A stretch of 47,708 nucleotides of DNA, taken from contig KZ836122.1 of the NCBI GenBank assembly GCA_003265685.1, positions 1 through 47,708 on the forward strand. The letters run 5' to 3'. Shown piece after piece: positions 1 to 8,435 of this stretch. This DNA comes from Piscinibacter caeni (GTDB taxonomy: Bacteria; Pseudomonadota; Gammaproteobacteria; Burkholderiales; Burkholderiaceae_C). How positions within the stretch are numbered: the first letter of the stretch is position 1; the number at the start of each line of letters is the position of its first letter. Under the pieces are notes generated by a model, which was not told where the DNA came from, made no database searches, and worked only from the letters and a program-made list of their open reading frames with translations. A program made the translations under genes and the position numbers.

Positions 1-872
1 CGGCCCCGGCCGTGGCGCAGCCGCCGCCGGCGCGCGAACCGGAGCCGGAGCCCGAGCCCGAGCCCGAACCGCCAGCTCCCCCACCGACTCCGCCGGCCGA
101 GGCGACCGTGGCGGAGCCGGCCCCGCCAGCTGCCTCCGAGCCGGCGCCTGCGCTGGCCGAGGCTGCTCCTGCCGCCGAGCCGGCCGCCTCCGCCCCGGCC
201 TTCGAGTGGCCCGGCGCCACGCGCCTGAGCTACAAGCTGAGCGGCAACGTGCGCGGCGAGGTGCACGGCGACGCCCAGGTCGAGTGGATCAGGCTCGGCC
301 AGCGCTACGAGGTGCACGTGGACATCACCGTCGGCCTGCCGTTCGCGCCGCTGCTGACGCGCCGCTCCACCAGCGCCGGCGCGCTCACCGAACAGGGCCT
401 CGTGCCCGAGCGCTACGACGAGGACACCAAGCAGGCCTTCCGCGACCGGCGCCGCCTGACCCTGCGTTTCGAGCCCGACGTGGTGGTGCTGCCCGACGGC
501 CGGCGCCGCGAGCGCACGCCCGGCATGCAGGACGCCGCCAGCCAGTTCGTGCAGCTGTCGTGGCTGTTCACGACGCGCCCCGAGCTGCTGCGTGAGGGCG
601 GCCGGGTCGAATTCCCGCTCGCGCTGCCGCGCAGCGTCGACCGCTGGACCTTCGACGTGCTGGGCGAGGAGCCGGTGTACACGCTGTTCGGCGCGGTCGA
701 CGCGTTCCACCTGAAGCCGCGCCGCATGTCGCGCCCCGGCGGCGAGCTGGTGGCCGAGATCTGGTTCGCGCCGACGCTGCGCTACCTGCCGGCGCGCATC
801 CGCATCCAGCAGGACGCCGAGACCTTCGTCGACCTGGTGCTGGCGCGCAAGCCCGAGCTGGGCGCGCCCTGA
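1..872 (+). CDS. DUF3108 domain protein, 5'-truncated by window edge
   Basis: The frame is open through the first base of the window, so the true start lies upstream; a GTG at 12 is only an internal possibility. The visible N-terminal part is a long proline/glutamate/alanine-rich linker that includes six Glu-Pro repeats. This resembles the periplasm-spanning linkers of TonB-like proteins and suggests a lost N-terminal membrane anchor. From about residue 65 the sequence becomes a beta-rich domain (starting near [11 protein letters not shown] and ending near YLPARIRI) that I recognise as DUF3108, a family of envelope proteins of unknown function common in betaproteobacteria. The stop is followed 44 bases later by the enoyl-CoA hydratase. 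The family call rests on overall pattern recognition; the biochemical role is unknown. Confidence 0.75.
   Translation, partial: APAVAQPPPAREPEPEPEPEPEPPAPPPTPPAEATVAEPAPPAASEPAPALAEAAPAAEPAASAPAFEWPGATRLSYKLSGNVRGEVHGDAQVEWIRLGQRYEVHVDITVGLPFAPLLTRRSTSAGALTEQGLVPERYDEDTKQAFRDRRRLTLRFEPDVVVLPDGRRRERTPGMQDAASQFVQLSWLFTTRPELLREGGRVEFPLALPRSVDRWTFDVLGEEPVYTLFGAVDAFHLKPRRMSRPGGELVAEIWFAPTLRYLPARIRIQQDAETFVDLVLARKPELGAP
36..71 (+). repeat. Six tandem Glu-Pro codon pairs
   Basis: Six consecutive GA(A/G)-CC(G/C) codon pairs encode an (EP)6 run in the linker of the DUF3108 protein. Such runs form stiff extended polyproline-like spacers in periplasmic proteins. The repeat is short and part of the coding sequence, and it may vary in copy number between strains. 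Confidence 0.8.
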
Positions 873-903
873 ACCGCCTCGACCCGTATAGTCCGTCGTC
901 GCC

Positions 904-909
904 AAGGAG
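904..909 (+). promoter_or_regulatory. Strong ribosome binding site of enoyl-CoA hydratase
   Basis: AAGGAG lies seven bases before the ATG at 917 and fixes that start. A TATAGT hexamer at 887-892 could serve as a -10 box, but no convincing -35 box was found at the right distance. Confidence 0.75.
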
Positions 910-916
910 ATCGACG

Positions 917-1705
917 ATGAGCTACGAGAACATCCTGACCGAAGTGCGCGGCAGCGGTGCGCGCCGCACTGCGCTGATCACGCTGAACCGCCCCAAGCAG
1001 CTCAACGCGCTGAACGACGCGCTGATGGACGAGCTGGGCGCCGCGCTGAAGGGCTTCGACGCCGACGAGGGTATCGGCTGCATCGTGATCACCGGCAGCG
1101 AGAAGGCCTTCGCCGCCGGTGCCGACATCGGCGCGATGGCGAGCTGGTCCTTCATGGACGTCTACAAGAGCGACTACATCACGCGCAACTGGGAGCAGCT
1201 GCGCAGCATCCGCAAGCCGGTGATCGCCGCGGTGGCCGGTTTCGCGCTGGGCGGCGGCTGCGAGCTGGCGATGATGTGCGACATGCTGATCGCCGCCGAC
1301 ACCGCGAAGTTCGGCCAGCCCGAGATCAAGCTCGGCATCATCCCCGGCGCCGGCGGCACGCAGCGCCTGCCGCGCGCGGTGGGCAAGGCCAAGGCGATGG
1401 ACTTGGTGCTGACCGCGCGCATGATGGACGCGGCCGAGGCCGAGCGCGCCGGGCTCGTCTCGCGCATCGTGCCGGCTGCCGAACTGCTCGACACCGCGCT
1501 GGCCGCGGCCGCGCAGATCTGCGAGTTCAGCGGGCCGAGCGTGATGATGGCCAAGGAATGCGTCAACCGCGCCTACGAGGGCACGCTGGCCGACGGCATG
1601 ATGTTCGAGCGCCGCATGTTCCACGCGCTGTTCGCCAGCGAGGACCAGAAGGAAGGCATGGACGCCTTCGTCAACAAGCGCAAGCCGGCGTTCAAGCAGC
1701 GCTGA
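917..1705 (+). CDS. Enoyl-CoA hydratase (crotonase family)
   Basis: This 262-residue protein has the normal length for a bacterial enoyl-CoA hydratase, which adds water to trans-2-enoyl-CoA in fatty acid or aromatic acid beta-oxidation in the cytoplasm. The oxyanion-hole segments AGAD (about 67-70) and LGGG (111-114) are present. Both catalytic glutamates of the hydratase subgroup are there: Glu116 in CELAMMCD and Glu136 in GQPEIKLG, followed by the conserved [12 protein letters not shown] stretch. With both acids kept, true hydratase activity is more likely than isomerase or another crotonase reaction. The start is set by AAGGAG at 904-909. It stands alone, without other beta-oxidation genes beside it; the mla genes follow 11 bases later. 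The exact substrate cannot be told. Confidence 0.93.
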   Translation: MSYENILTEVRGSGARRTALITLNRPKQLNALNDALMDELGAALKGFDADEGIGCIVITGSEKAFAAGADIGAMASWSFMDVYKSDYITRNWEQLRSIRKPVIAAVAGFALGGGCELAMMCDMLIAADTAKFGQPEIKLGIIPGAGGTQRLPRAVGKAKAMDLVLTARMMDAAEAERAGLVSRIVPAAELLDTALAAAAQICEFSGPSVMMAKECVNRAYEGTLADGMMFERRMFHALFASEDQKEGMDAFVNKRKPAFKQR

Positions 1706-1716
1706 GCACCCGAACG

Positions 1717-2832
1717 ATGGCCGGCGCGCCCTGGTTCGAGCTGGTGCAGGCGCCGGACGGCGCGCTGCTGAAGCTGGCCGGGGCCTGGCGCATGTCGAGC
1801 CTGGCCGAGATCGACGCCGCGCTGGCCGCGCTGACGCTGCCCGAGGGCACGCGCGTGGACGGCAGCGCGCTCACCGAGCTCGACAGCGCCGCGGCACTGG
1901 TGCTGCTGCGCGCGCTGCGGCGCGGCGGCGCGCCGCTGCAGCCGCCGCTCGGCCTGGCGCCGGCGCAGGCGCGGGTGCTCGAACGCGTGCGCGAGCACCT
2001 CGAGGCCGATGGCACGCCCCCGCCGACGCCGCCGCGCATCGGCGTGCTGGCCTGGGTCGGCGAGGTCGCCGCCTACGTGCTGCACCTGCTGCACGGACAC
2101 CTGAACTTCCTCGGCGCGACCGTTGTCGCCGCCGGCGAGGTGCTGCGCCGGCCCGGCCGGCTGCGCCTGCGCGAGCTGACCGTGCAGATCGAGCAGACCG
2201 GGCTGAACGCGCTGCCGGTGGTGGCGCTGGTGACGCTGCTGATCGGCATCGTGATCGCCTACCTGCTCGGCCTGCAGGCGAGCAAGTACGGCGCCAACAT
2301 CTTCGTCGTCGACGGCGTGGGCATCGGCGCGACGCGTGAGTTCGCGCCCATCATCGTGGCGGTGATCGTCGCCGGCCGCTCGGGCGCGGCCTTCACCGCG
2401 CAGCTCGGCGCGATGAAGCTGACCGAGGAGACCGACGCGATCCGCACGCTCGGCCTGTCGCCTGCGCAGGTGCTGGTACTGCCGCGCGTGCTGGCACTTG
2501 CGATCACCTTGCCGCTGCTGGTGTTCGTCGGCGACGTGATGAGCCTGGTCGGCGCGATGGCGATCGCCCAGCCCATGCTGGACCTGACGCCGGCCGCCTT
2601 CCTGGCCCGGCTGCGCGAGGCGCTCGACCTGCGCCACGTGGTCATCGGCCTGGTCAAGGCGCCGGTGTTCGCGCTGGCCATCGCGCTGATCGGCACGCAC
2701 ATGGGCATGACGGTCGAGCGCGACACCCGCGCCGTTGGCACGGCCACCACCTCGACGGTGGTGCAGAGCATCGTCGCGGTGATCCTGCTGGACGCGGCGT
2801 TCGCTATCGTGCTCCAGGCGATGGGGCTGTGA
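1717..2832 (+). CDS. mlaE: STAS-MlaE fusion, lipid ABC transporter permease
   Basis: The 371-residue product is the inner-membrane permease of an MCE-type (Mla) phospholipid transporter. Residues 1 to about 100 form a soluble N-terminal domain resembling a STAS/MlaB domain (LDSAAALVLLRALRRGG). From about residue 125 the MlaE domain follows, with five or so hydrophobic segments and the family stretch around EFAPIIVAVIVAGRSGAAF and QLGAMKLTEETDAIRTLG. Thus the separate MlaB subunit of Escherichia coli appears fused to the permease here, an arrangement known in this permease family. The ATG at 1717 is chosen because it lies just after the hydratase stop and begins the STAS domain. The stop overlaps the mlaF start by one base (TGATG), so the two genes are translationally coupled. 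Confidence 0.93.
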   Translation: MAGAPWFELVQAPDGALLKLAGAWRMSSLAEIDAALAALTLPEGTRVDGSALTELDSAAALVLLRALRRGGAPLQPPLGLAPAQARVLERVREHLEADGTPPPTPPRIGVLAWVGEVAAYVLHLLHGHLNFLGATVVAAGEVLRRPGRLRLRELTVQIEQTGLNALPVVALVTLLIGIVIAYLLGLQASKYGANIFVVDGVGIGATREFAPIIVAVIVAGRSGAAFTAQLGAMKLTEETDAIRTLGLSPAQVLVLPRVLALAITLPLLVFVGDVMSLVGAMAIAQPMLDLTPAAFLARLREALDLRHVVIGLVKAPVFALAIALIGTHMGMTVERDTRAVGTATTSTVVQSIVAVILLDAAFAIVLQAMGL

Positions 2833-3599
2833 TGGGCGAGGCCACCGCGCCGGTGATCGAGGTCGACGGCATCGTCACGCGCTTCGGTGCACAGACGGTG
2901 CACGACGGCGTGAGCTTCGGTGTCGGGCGCGGCACGCTGGTCGGGCTGATCGGCGCCAGCGGCACCGGCAAGTCGGTGCTGCTGCGCGAGATCATCGGGC
3001 TGCAGCGGCCGACGGCCGGGGGCGTGCGCCTGTTCGGGCAGGACGTCTGGTCCGCCGCGCCCGACGAACTCGACACGCTGCGCCAGCGCTTCGGCATGAT
3101 GTTCCAGGACGGCGCGCTGTTCTCCTCGCTCTCGGTGGCGCAGAACGTCGCGGTGCCGCTGCACGAGCACACCACGCTGTCCACGCCGACCATCGAGGCG
3201 CTGGTGGGCCTGCGCCTGCGCCAGGCCGGGCTGCCGCTGGAGGCCGGCGCCAAGCGGCCGAGCGAGCTCTCCGGCGGCATGCGCAAGCGCGCCGCGATTG
3301 CGCGCGCCATCGCGCTCGAGCCCGAGGTGCTGTTCCTCGACGAACCGACCTCGGGGCTGGACCCGATCACCGCGCGCGCCTTCGACCGCCTGGTGCGCTC
3401 GCTGGTCGACGACCTCGGGCTGACCGTCTTCCTCGTCACGCACGACCTCGACACGCTGCTGACCGTGGTGGACCGCCTGATCGTGCTGGCGCGCGGCAAG
3501 GTGCTGGCCGACGGCCCGGTGCCCGAGGTGATGCGCGTGGACGATCCGTGGCTGCGCGAGTACTTCTCGGTTCGTACAATGGTCCGCGATGGAAGCTGA
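2832..3599 (+). CDS. mlaF: Mla-type lipid ABC transporter ATPase
   Basis: This cytoplasmic ATPase of 255 residues powers the MlaE permease. Visible motifs are Walker A GASGTGKS (41-48), a Q-loop region near FQDG (91-94), the ABC signature LSGGM (146-150), Walker B VLFLDEP (166-172) and the H-loop His204 in VTHD. The signature form with M after SGG is typical of the MlaF/MCE branch rather than of drug exporters. ATG 2832 overlaps the mlaE stop; a GTG one codon earlier is an alternative. The 3' end overlaps mlaD by 11 bases. Its C-terminus is slightly extended past the usual ATPase core, as in MlaF, where the tail contacts the STAS partner in the known complex. Confidence 0.95.
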   Translation: MGEATAPVIEVDGIVTRFGAQTVHDGVSFGVGRGTLVGLIGASGTGKSVLLREIIGLQRPTAGGVRLFGQDVWSAAPDELDTLRQRFGMMFQDGALFSSLSVAQNVAVPLHEHTTLSTPTIEALVGLRLRQAGLPLEAGAKRPSELSGGMRKRAAIARAIALEPEVLFLDEPTSGLDPITARAFDRLVRSLVDDLGLTVFLVTHDLDTLLTVVDRLIVLARGKVLADGPVPEVMRVDDPWLREYFSVRTMVRDGS

Positions 3600-4575
3600 G
3601 GCGCGCTACACCTGGGTCGGTGCCGCGGTACTGGTGCTGGCCGCCGCGCTGGTGGGCGCGCTGGTCTGGCTCAACGACCCGGCGCGCGGCAACGACTACC
3701 GCCGCTATGCGATCCACTTCGAGCGCCAGGCGCTCGACGGCCTGCAGGTCGGCGCCGACGTCACGCTGCGCGGCATCAAGGTCGGCCGGGTCGACGACTA
3801 CGCGCTGTCCGACGAACGCTTCAACCGCGTGCGCGTCGTGGTCCGCGTGGACCGACGCGCGCCGGTGCTGAGCAACACCGAGGCGGTGGTGACGCGCAAC
3901 TTCGTCACCGGCATCGCGGCGATCGCGCTGGTCACGCGCGAGCCGATCGGCACGCCGCTGACCGCCGTGCCCGAGGGCGAGGACTTCCCGGTCATCGCCG
4001 AGGGGCGCTCCGACCTGGACGAGATCGCCGGCCGCGTCAACAAGGTCGGCGAGATGGCCGCGCTGGCGCTGACCAACATCAATCAGCTGCTCAATGCCGA
4101 CAACCGCGCTGCGCTGCGCGACACGGTGGACAGCGTGCGGCGCCTGTCCGACGGGCTGAACGAGCGCCTGGCCACGCTCGACCGCGCGCTCGCGCAGGTG
4201 GGCCGCGCGGCCGGCGAGGTGGGTGCGGCGTCGACGCGGCTGGGGGCCTCCGGCGAGCGCATCGCCGCGGTGGTGGAGCGCGACGGCGCGCGCCTGGACG
4301 AGGCGCTGGTCGAGACCCAGCGCACGCTCGAGGACGCGCGCCGCGCGCTGCAGCAGGTGGCCAGCACCAGCGTCGCGGTGCAGGAGCAGGTGGCCAGCAC
4401 GGTCAAGCGCTTCGAGACCAGCGCCGCCGGGCTGGACGACCAGCTCGGCGCCGCGGTCGGCGAACTGCGCCTGAGCATCGAGGCCGCGTCCCGGGTGGTC
4501 GACCGGCTGCGCGACCCGCGTGCCGCGCTGCTCGGGCCCGGCAAGGCCCAGCTCGGGCCGGGGGAGAAGCGGTGA
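3589..4575 (+). CDS. mlaD: MCE/MlaD family lipid-binding protein
   Basis: The 328-residue protein has one N-terminal membrane helix (about 9-28) and then an MCE domain (about 39-117, with the pattern GLQVGADVTLRGIKVGRV). It should sit in the inner membrane with the MCE ring in the periplasm, passing lipids between the permease and downstream partners. It is longer than Escherichia coli MlaD (about 180 residues). The long C-terminal part is helical, rich in alanine, arginine and glutamate with heptad-like spacing, and resembles the coiled-coil tails of PqiB/LetB-like or mycobacterial Mce proteins. Translation starts inside the end of mlaF, and the stop overlaps the next gene by four bases, so it belongs to the same operon. 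Substrate is inferred from the family. Confidence 0.92.
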   Translation: MEAEARYTWVGAAVLVLAAALVGALVWLNDPARGNDYRRYAIHFERQALDGLQVGADVTLRGIKVGRVDDYALSDERFNRVRVVVRVDRRAPVLSNTEAVVTRNFVTGIAAIALVTREPIGTPLTAVPEGEDFPVIAEGRSDLDEIAGRVNKVGEMAALALTNINQLLNADNRAALRDTVDSVRRLSDGLNERLATLDRALAQVGRAAGEVGAASTRLGASGERIAAVVERDGARLDEALVETQRTLEDARRALQQVASTSVAVQEQVASTVKRFETSAAGLDDQLGAAVGELRLSIEAASRVVDRLRDPRAALLGPGKAQLGPGEKR

Positions 4576-5207
4576 GGCGCACGCTGCTGCTCGGCGGGCT
4601 GGCGGCGCTGGCGGGCCTCGGTGGCTGCGTGTCGGTGGGCATCGGCAACGAGGCCGCGCTGGACACGCAGTTCGCGCTGCGCGATGCGGCGGGCGCGCTG
4701 CCGGCGCGGCGCGAGCAGCCGCTCGTGCCCGCCCTCGTGATCCAGGCCGTGCCGGCCGATGCGCTGGGCGACACCACCGCGATCGCCTACTCGCGCCGCC
4801 CGGGCGAATTCGCCTTCTACCAGCTCGCCAGCTGGACCGAGCGCCCGGTGCGCGCGCTGCCGCGCCTGCTGCAGCGCCGGCTCGAGGCCAGCGGGCTGGC
4901 CGGCGCCGTGGGCCTGGCCGGCGAGCCGCTGCGCAGCGACTGGCTGCTGCAGCTCGGCGTCGATGCCGTGGTGCACGACCTGGCCAGCGAGCCCGGCACC
5001 GGCCGCATCGCCCTCACGCTCGAGCTGTTCGACCGGCGCAGCCGCACGCGCGTGGCGCGGCGCAGCTTCGAGGCCGCGGTGCCGGCGCAGCGGGCCGACT
5101 CGGCGGCCGCGGTGGCGGCCCTGTCGCAGGCCGTGGCCCAGGCCTTCGATGGCGCGGTGCCCTGGCTCGACGCCGAACTGCAGCGCGCCGCCGGCGCCCC
5201 GCGCTAG
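4572..5207 (+). CDS. ABC transporter auxiliary lipoprotein (PqiC-like)
   Basis: This 211-residue protein begins with a GTG that overlaps the mlaD stop (GTGA). Its N-terminus is a lipoprotein signal: Arg-Arg, a hydrophobic stretch and a lipobox LGGC with the acylated Cys19. The rest shows the pattern of the ABC-type transport auxiliary lipoprotein family (PqiC/YmbA-like), including YSRRPGEFAFYQLASW and a conserved R-LL-R-LE region. Such proteins are outer-membrane lipoproteins paired with MCE systems. It therefore likely completes a four-gene Mla/Pqi-like operon in which the usual MlaC and MlaA are absent. Its 3' end overlaps the convergent LysR gene by four bases. Confidence 0.85.
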   Translation: MRRTLLLGGLAALAGLGGCVSVGIGNEAALDTQFALRDAAGALPARREQPLVPALVIQAVPADALGDTTAIAYSRRPGEFAFYQLASWTERPVRALPRLLQRRLEASGLAGAVGLAGEPLRSDWLLQLGVDAVVHDLASEPGTGRIALTLELFDRRSRTRVARRSFEAAVPAQRADSAAAVAALSQAVAQAFDGAVPWLDAELQRAAGAPR

Positions 5208-6100
5208 CGCGGCAGCGGGTCGGTCAGCAACTGCGCCATCAGCGCGCGAACGACGGCCAGCCCCGGCGGTGCGGTTCGCCGCCGCAGCGTGACGAGGCCG
5301 AAGCGTGCGCTGGCCGCGAGTGCCGGCTGCATCTTCAGCTCGACGAGATCGGGCGCCGCCGCGCGGATGGCCAGCAGCACTGTGTCGCTTTGCCGCGCCA
5401 CCTCGACCAGGCTGGGCAGCTCTTCGCAGCGCAGCGTCACGCATTCGGCCGGGTGCGCGCGCGGCCCGTAGCGCTCGACCAGGATGCGGGCGACCTCGTC
5501 CGACAGGGGCGTCGAGGCGATCGGATAGCGCAGCAGGTCCTCGAAGCCCGGACCGCCGCGCCGCCGCGCCAGCGGATGCCCCGGGCGGACCATGAAGGCC
5601 CCCCGCATGTCGTGCATGAACTGCGCGTTCAGGTCCGGCGCCGGCCGCAGCGAGCGTGCGTCGACGACCAGCGCATCCAGGGCGCGCTCGCGCAGCGCCT
5701 GCACCAGCAGTTCGGTGCCGGCACGCGCGATCTCGACGCGCAGGCGGGGCCGCTCCTGCGCCATCTTCAGCAGCAGCGGCGTCATCAGCATCGCGCCCGG
5801 GCCCGAGCCCATGCCGATGCGCAGGACACCTTCCTGCGCGTCACCGCTGAGGCGGCCGCTGTCGCGCAGGTCGTCGGCGGCCAGCACGAGTTCGCGCGCC
5901 CGCTCGACGGCCTCGCGCCCGAACGGCGTGAGTTCGCTGCGGCGGCCGATGCGGTCGAACAGCGGCTGGCCGAGTTCGTCCTCGAGCGCACGGATGCTTC
6001 GGCTCAGTGCGGGCTGGGTGAGGAACAGCGCCGCGGCAGACCGGCTGAACGAGCCCGTCTGGGCCAGCGAGATCAGGTGGCGGAGCTGGACGAGGGTCAT
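5204..6100 (-). CDS. LysR-family transcriptional regulator
   Basis: A 298-residue LysR-type regulator. The winged helix-turn-helix is at the N-terminus (about 15-60, with SFSRSAAALFLTQPALSRSI and then LEDELGQPLFDR), and a substrate-binding-like effector domain runs from about residue 85. It is divergent from the Bug-type binding protein at 6239, and the 138-base gap holds a nested palindrome at 6138-6169. By family habit it would bind there and control both its own gene and the transport/amidohydrolase genes in response to a small organic acid. ATG 6100 is chosen because it directly precedes the LRHLISLAQTGS segment usual for the family; a TTG at 6115 is possible. No strong ribosome binding site is visible before either. 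Confidence 0.92.
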   Translation of the reverse strand: MTLVQLRHLISLAQTGSFSRSAAALFLTQPALSRSIRALEDELGQPLFDRIGRRSELTPFGREAVERARELVLAADDLRDSGRLSGDAQEGVLRIGMGSGPGAMLMTPLLLKMAQERPRLRVEIARAGTELLVQALRERALDALVVDARSLRPAPDLNAQFMHDMRGAFMVRPGHPLARRRGGPGFEDLLRYPIASTPLSDEVARILVERYGPRAHPAECVTLRCEELPSLVEVARQSDTVLLAIRAAAPDLVELKMQPALAASARFGLVTLRRRTAPPGLAVVRALMAQLLTDPLPR

Positions 6101-6137
6101 GGCCGGGAATGGCAAGACTGTGCCTGGAACTCATCGT

Positions 6138-6169
6138 AATCCAAAGAACAATGCATTGGACTTTGGATT
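6138..6169. promoter_or_regulatory. Nested palindromic operator, LysR/Bug intergenic
   Basis: Arms AATCCAAAG (6138-6146) and CTTTGGATT (6161-6169) are perfect inverted repeats. Between them lies a perfect ten-base palindrome, CAATGCATTG (6149-6158). Both share the same centre (between 6153 and 6154), so 14 of 16 base pairs across 32 bases are symmetric. It lies between divergent LysR and Bug genes and is AT-rich compared with its surroundings. This is what a LysR-type or other dimer-binding operator would look like; binding itself is inferred. Confidence 0.75.
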
Positions 6170-6185
6170 GGCCCGCTCCTACATT
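6156..6185 (+). promoter_or_regulatory. Possible promoter of the Bug/amidohydrolase genes
   Basis: TTGGAC (6156-6161) and TACATT (6180-6185), 18 bases apart, match a sigma-70 promoter moderately (three and four of six bases). The -35 box overlaps the right half of the palindrome, which would fit control by the divergent LysR protein. The match is weak and could be chance. Confidence 0.3.
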
Positions 6186-6226
6186 GACTTCGCCCACCCG
6201 CCTCGGCCATGCCCGGCCTGCCCTTC

Positions 6227-6232
6227 AAGGAG
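6227..6232 (+). promoter_or_regulatory. Ribosome binding site deciding the Bug protein start
   Basis: AAGGAG is six bases before the ATG at 6239, and this ATG starts a good signal peptide. It argues against the in-frame ATG at 6209. Confidence 0.8.
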
Positions 6233-6238
6233 TTCCCC

Positions 6239-7225
6239 ATGTCCCTGCTCGAGCGTCTACGGTCCTTGCTTCTCCCGGTCGGCCTCCTGCTCGGCGCCGG
6301 CCTGGCCGGTGCGCAGGCGTACCCGACCAAGCCGGTCAACCTGATGGTCCCGTACCCGGCGGGTGGCCCGTCGGACGCGATCGCGCGCATCTTCTTCAAC
6401 CCGCTCGGCAAGGAGCTGGGGCAGCAGGTGCTGGTCGAGAACCTGGGCGGCGTCAGCGGCGCGCTGGCGGCGCAGAAGGTGCTGGCGGCGCCCGCCGACG
6501 GCTACTACGTCTTCCAGGGCTCGCCCAACGAGGTGATCCTGTCGCCGCTGGCCAATGCCGCGGTGAAGCTGAAGACGGAGGACTTCCGCCTGGTGCACCC
6601 CGTGGCCGATGCGGTGATGGTGTTCGTGACGCGCAAGGACCTGCCGGTCAACAGCGTCGACGAGCTGATCGCGCTGGCCCGCAAGTCGGCCGACAAGCCG
6701 CTGACCTACGGCAGCGTGGGCATGGGCTCGCTCTACCACCTGATCCTGGAGAACGTGCAGGCGGCCACCGGCGTCAAGCTGGCGCACGTGCCCTACAAGG
6801 GCAACGCGCCGCTGCTGCAGGACATCGGCGGCGGCCAGGTCGACTTCGCGGTGCTGGTCTACAGCGCGGCGATGGGTGCGCTGGCCGAGCAGGGGCGGCT
6901 GAAGGTGATCGGCCAGCTCGGCGCGCAGCGCTCGGAGCTGCTGAAGAACGTGCCGACGGCCGGCGAGAGCCAGTCGCTGAAGAACTTCGCGTACAAGATC
7001 TGGACCGGCTACATGGTGCCGAAGAACGCGCCCGAGGACGTGGTGGTGCGCCTGCATGCCGCGATCGGCCGCTCGCTGCAGGATCCGTCGGTGCGCGCGC
7101 AGCTCGCGGCCCAGACCCAGGTCGCCTCGGCGCCGATGACGCTGGAGGAGTCGGCCCGGTTCTTCGAGGCCGAGACCGCGCGCTATCGCGCGATCGCCAG
7201 GCAGATCAACCTGCAGCCGCAGTGA
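6239..7225 (+). CDS. Bug-family (TctC-type) periplasmic substrate-binding protein
   Basis: The 328-residue protein starts with a cleavable signal peptide (about 1-27, cleavage after AQA) and then shows the Bug/TctC pattern: YPTKPVNLMVPYPAGGPSD, a PADGYY segment, and VPYKGNAPLLQDIGGGQVD. Bug proteins are periplasmic receptors for carboxylates and related small molecules and are strongly amplified in Burkholderiales. No tctA/tctB membrane subunits lie in the window, so it is an orphan receptor here, as most Bug proteins are. The M20 amidohydrolase follows after seven bases and may share the same transcript, hinting that the ligand could be an N-acyl amino acid or a similar amide. This ligand suggestion is inference only. 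Confidence 0.93.
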   Translation: MSLLERLRSLLLPVGLLLGAGLAGAQAYPTKPVNLMVPYPAGGPSDAIARIFFNPLGKELGQQVLVENLGGVSGALAAQKVLAAPADGYYVFQGSPNEVILSPLANAAVKLKTEDFRLVHPVADAVMVFVTRKDLPVNSVDELIALARKSADKPLTYGSVGMGSLYHLILENVQAATGVKLAHVPYKGNAPLLQDIGGGQVDFAVLVYSAAMGALAEQGRLKVIGQLGAQRSELLKNVPTAGESQSLKNFAYKIWTGYMVPKNAPEDVVVRLHAAIGRSLQDPSVRAQLAAQTQVASAPMTLEESARFFEAETARYRAIARQINLQPQ

Positions 7226-7232
7226 GCCGCGC

Positions 7233-8435
7233 GTGACCTACCTGCTGCACGCCTTGCAGGCCCGCGCCGGCGAGTTCATCAGCCTGCGCCGCGACATCCA
7301 CCGCCACCCGGAGCTGGCCTTCGAGGAGCACCGCACCGCCGCGCTGGTGGCCGACAAGCTCGAGGGCTGGGGCTACAGCGTCGAGCGCGGCATCGGCGGC
7401 ACCGGCGTGGTCGGCACGCTGGTGCGGGGGCAGGGCACCCGACGCCTGGGCCTGCGCGCCGACATGGATGCGCTGCCGATCACCGAGGCCAGCGGCGCCG
7501 CGTGGGCAAGCGAGCGAGCCGGCGTGATGCACGCCTGCGGCCACGACGGCCACACGGCCATGCTGCTGGCCGCGGCGCGCCACCTCGCCGAACAGGGCTC
7601 GTTCGACGGCACGCTGCACCTGATCTTCCAGCCGGCCGAGGAGGGCGGCGGCGGCGCGCTGCGCATGATGGCGGACGGCCTGTTCGAGCGCTTCCCCTGC
7701 GATGCCGTGTTCGCCATGCACAACATGCCCGGCATCGAGCAGGGCCGCTTCGTGCTGCGCGAAGGCGCGGCGATGGCCTCGTCGGACTACGCCACGATCA
7801 CGCTGACCGGCTTCGGCGGCCACGGCGCCATGCCGCACCACGCCGCCGATCCGGTCGTCGCGGCGGCGAGCATCGTGATGGCGCTGCAGACCGTCGTCTC
7901 GCGCAACATCGATCCGCTGCACGCCGCGGTGCTCACCGTCGGAGCGCTGCATGCCGGCAAGGCCAACAACGTCATCCCGGCCTCGGCCACGCTGGAGCTG
8001 AGCGTGCGCGCGCTCGACCGCGAGGTGCGCGCCACGATCGAGCGGCGCGTCAAGGCCCTCGTGACAGCGCAGGCCGAGAGCTTCGGCGTGGCGGCGCAGG
8101 TCGACTGGCGGCCGGGTTACGCGGTGCTCGTCAACGCGCCGGCCGAGACCGCCTTCGCGCGCGCCGTGGCGGTCGAACTCGTCGGCGAGGCCAAGGTCAC
8201 GCTGCAGGGACCGCCGCTGACCGGCAGCGAGGACTTCGCCTTCATGCTCGAGCGCGTGCCCGGCAGCTACCTGCTGATCGGCAACGGCACGGACGAAGGC
8301 GCGGGCGTCGGGAGCTGCATGGTCCACAACCCGGGCTACGACTTCAACGACGCCAACATCGGCATCGGCAGCGCGTTCTGGGTGCTGCTGGCCGAACGCT
8401 TTCTCGCCGCGAACGGGGCCGCGGCCACCCGATAG
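7233..8435 (+). CDS. M20-family amidohydrolase (hippurate/N-acyl amino acid hydrolase type)
   Basis: A 400-residue M20D-type metallopeptidase-like hydrolase. Visible are the metal-binding and catalytic stretches RADMDALPI (75-83), HACGHDGHTAML (100-111, Cys102 and His104 as expected for aminoacylases), QPAEEGGGG (133-141, Glu136/137), FAMHN, and the C-terminal SEDF and MVHNPGYDFND. Enzymes of this group cut N-acyl or N-benzoyl amino acids, such as hippurate or indole acetyl conjugates, in the cytoplasm. The GTG start at 7233 lies seven bases after the Bug gene, so an operon is likely. No signal peptide is present. The exact amide substrate cannot be inferred from sequence alone. Confidence 0.92.
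   Translation: MTYLLHALQARAGEFISLRRDIHRHPELAFEEHRTAALVADKLEGWGYSVERGIGGTGVVGTLVRGQGTRRLGLRADMDALPITEASGAAWASERAGVMHACGHDGHTAMLLAAARHLAEQGSFDGTLHLIFQPAEEGGGGALRMMADGLFERFPCDAVFAMHNMPGIEQGRFVLREGAAMASSDYATITLTGFGGHGAMPHHAADPVVAAASIVMALQTVVSRNIDPLHAAVLTVGALHAGKANNVIPASATLELSVRALDREVRATIERRVKALVTAQAESFGVAAQVDWRPGYAVLVNAPAETAFARAVAVELVGEAKVTLQGPPLTGSEDFAFMLERVPGSYLLIGNGTDEGAGVGSCMVHNPGYDFNDANIGIGSAFWVLLAERFLAANGAAATR

Noticed and set aside
4083-5444. Minus-strand open frame of about 450 codons opposite mlaD and the lipoprotein
   Set aside because: It crosses gene borders, overlaps the 3' part of the LysR gene and is an Arg/Ala-rich shadow.
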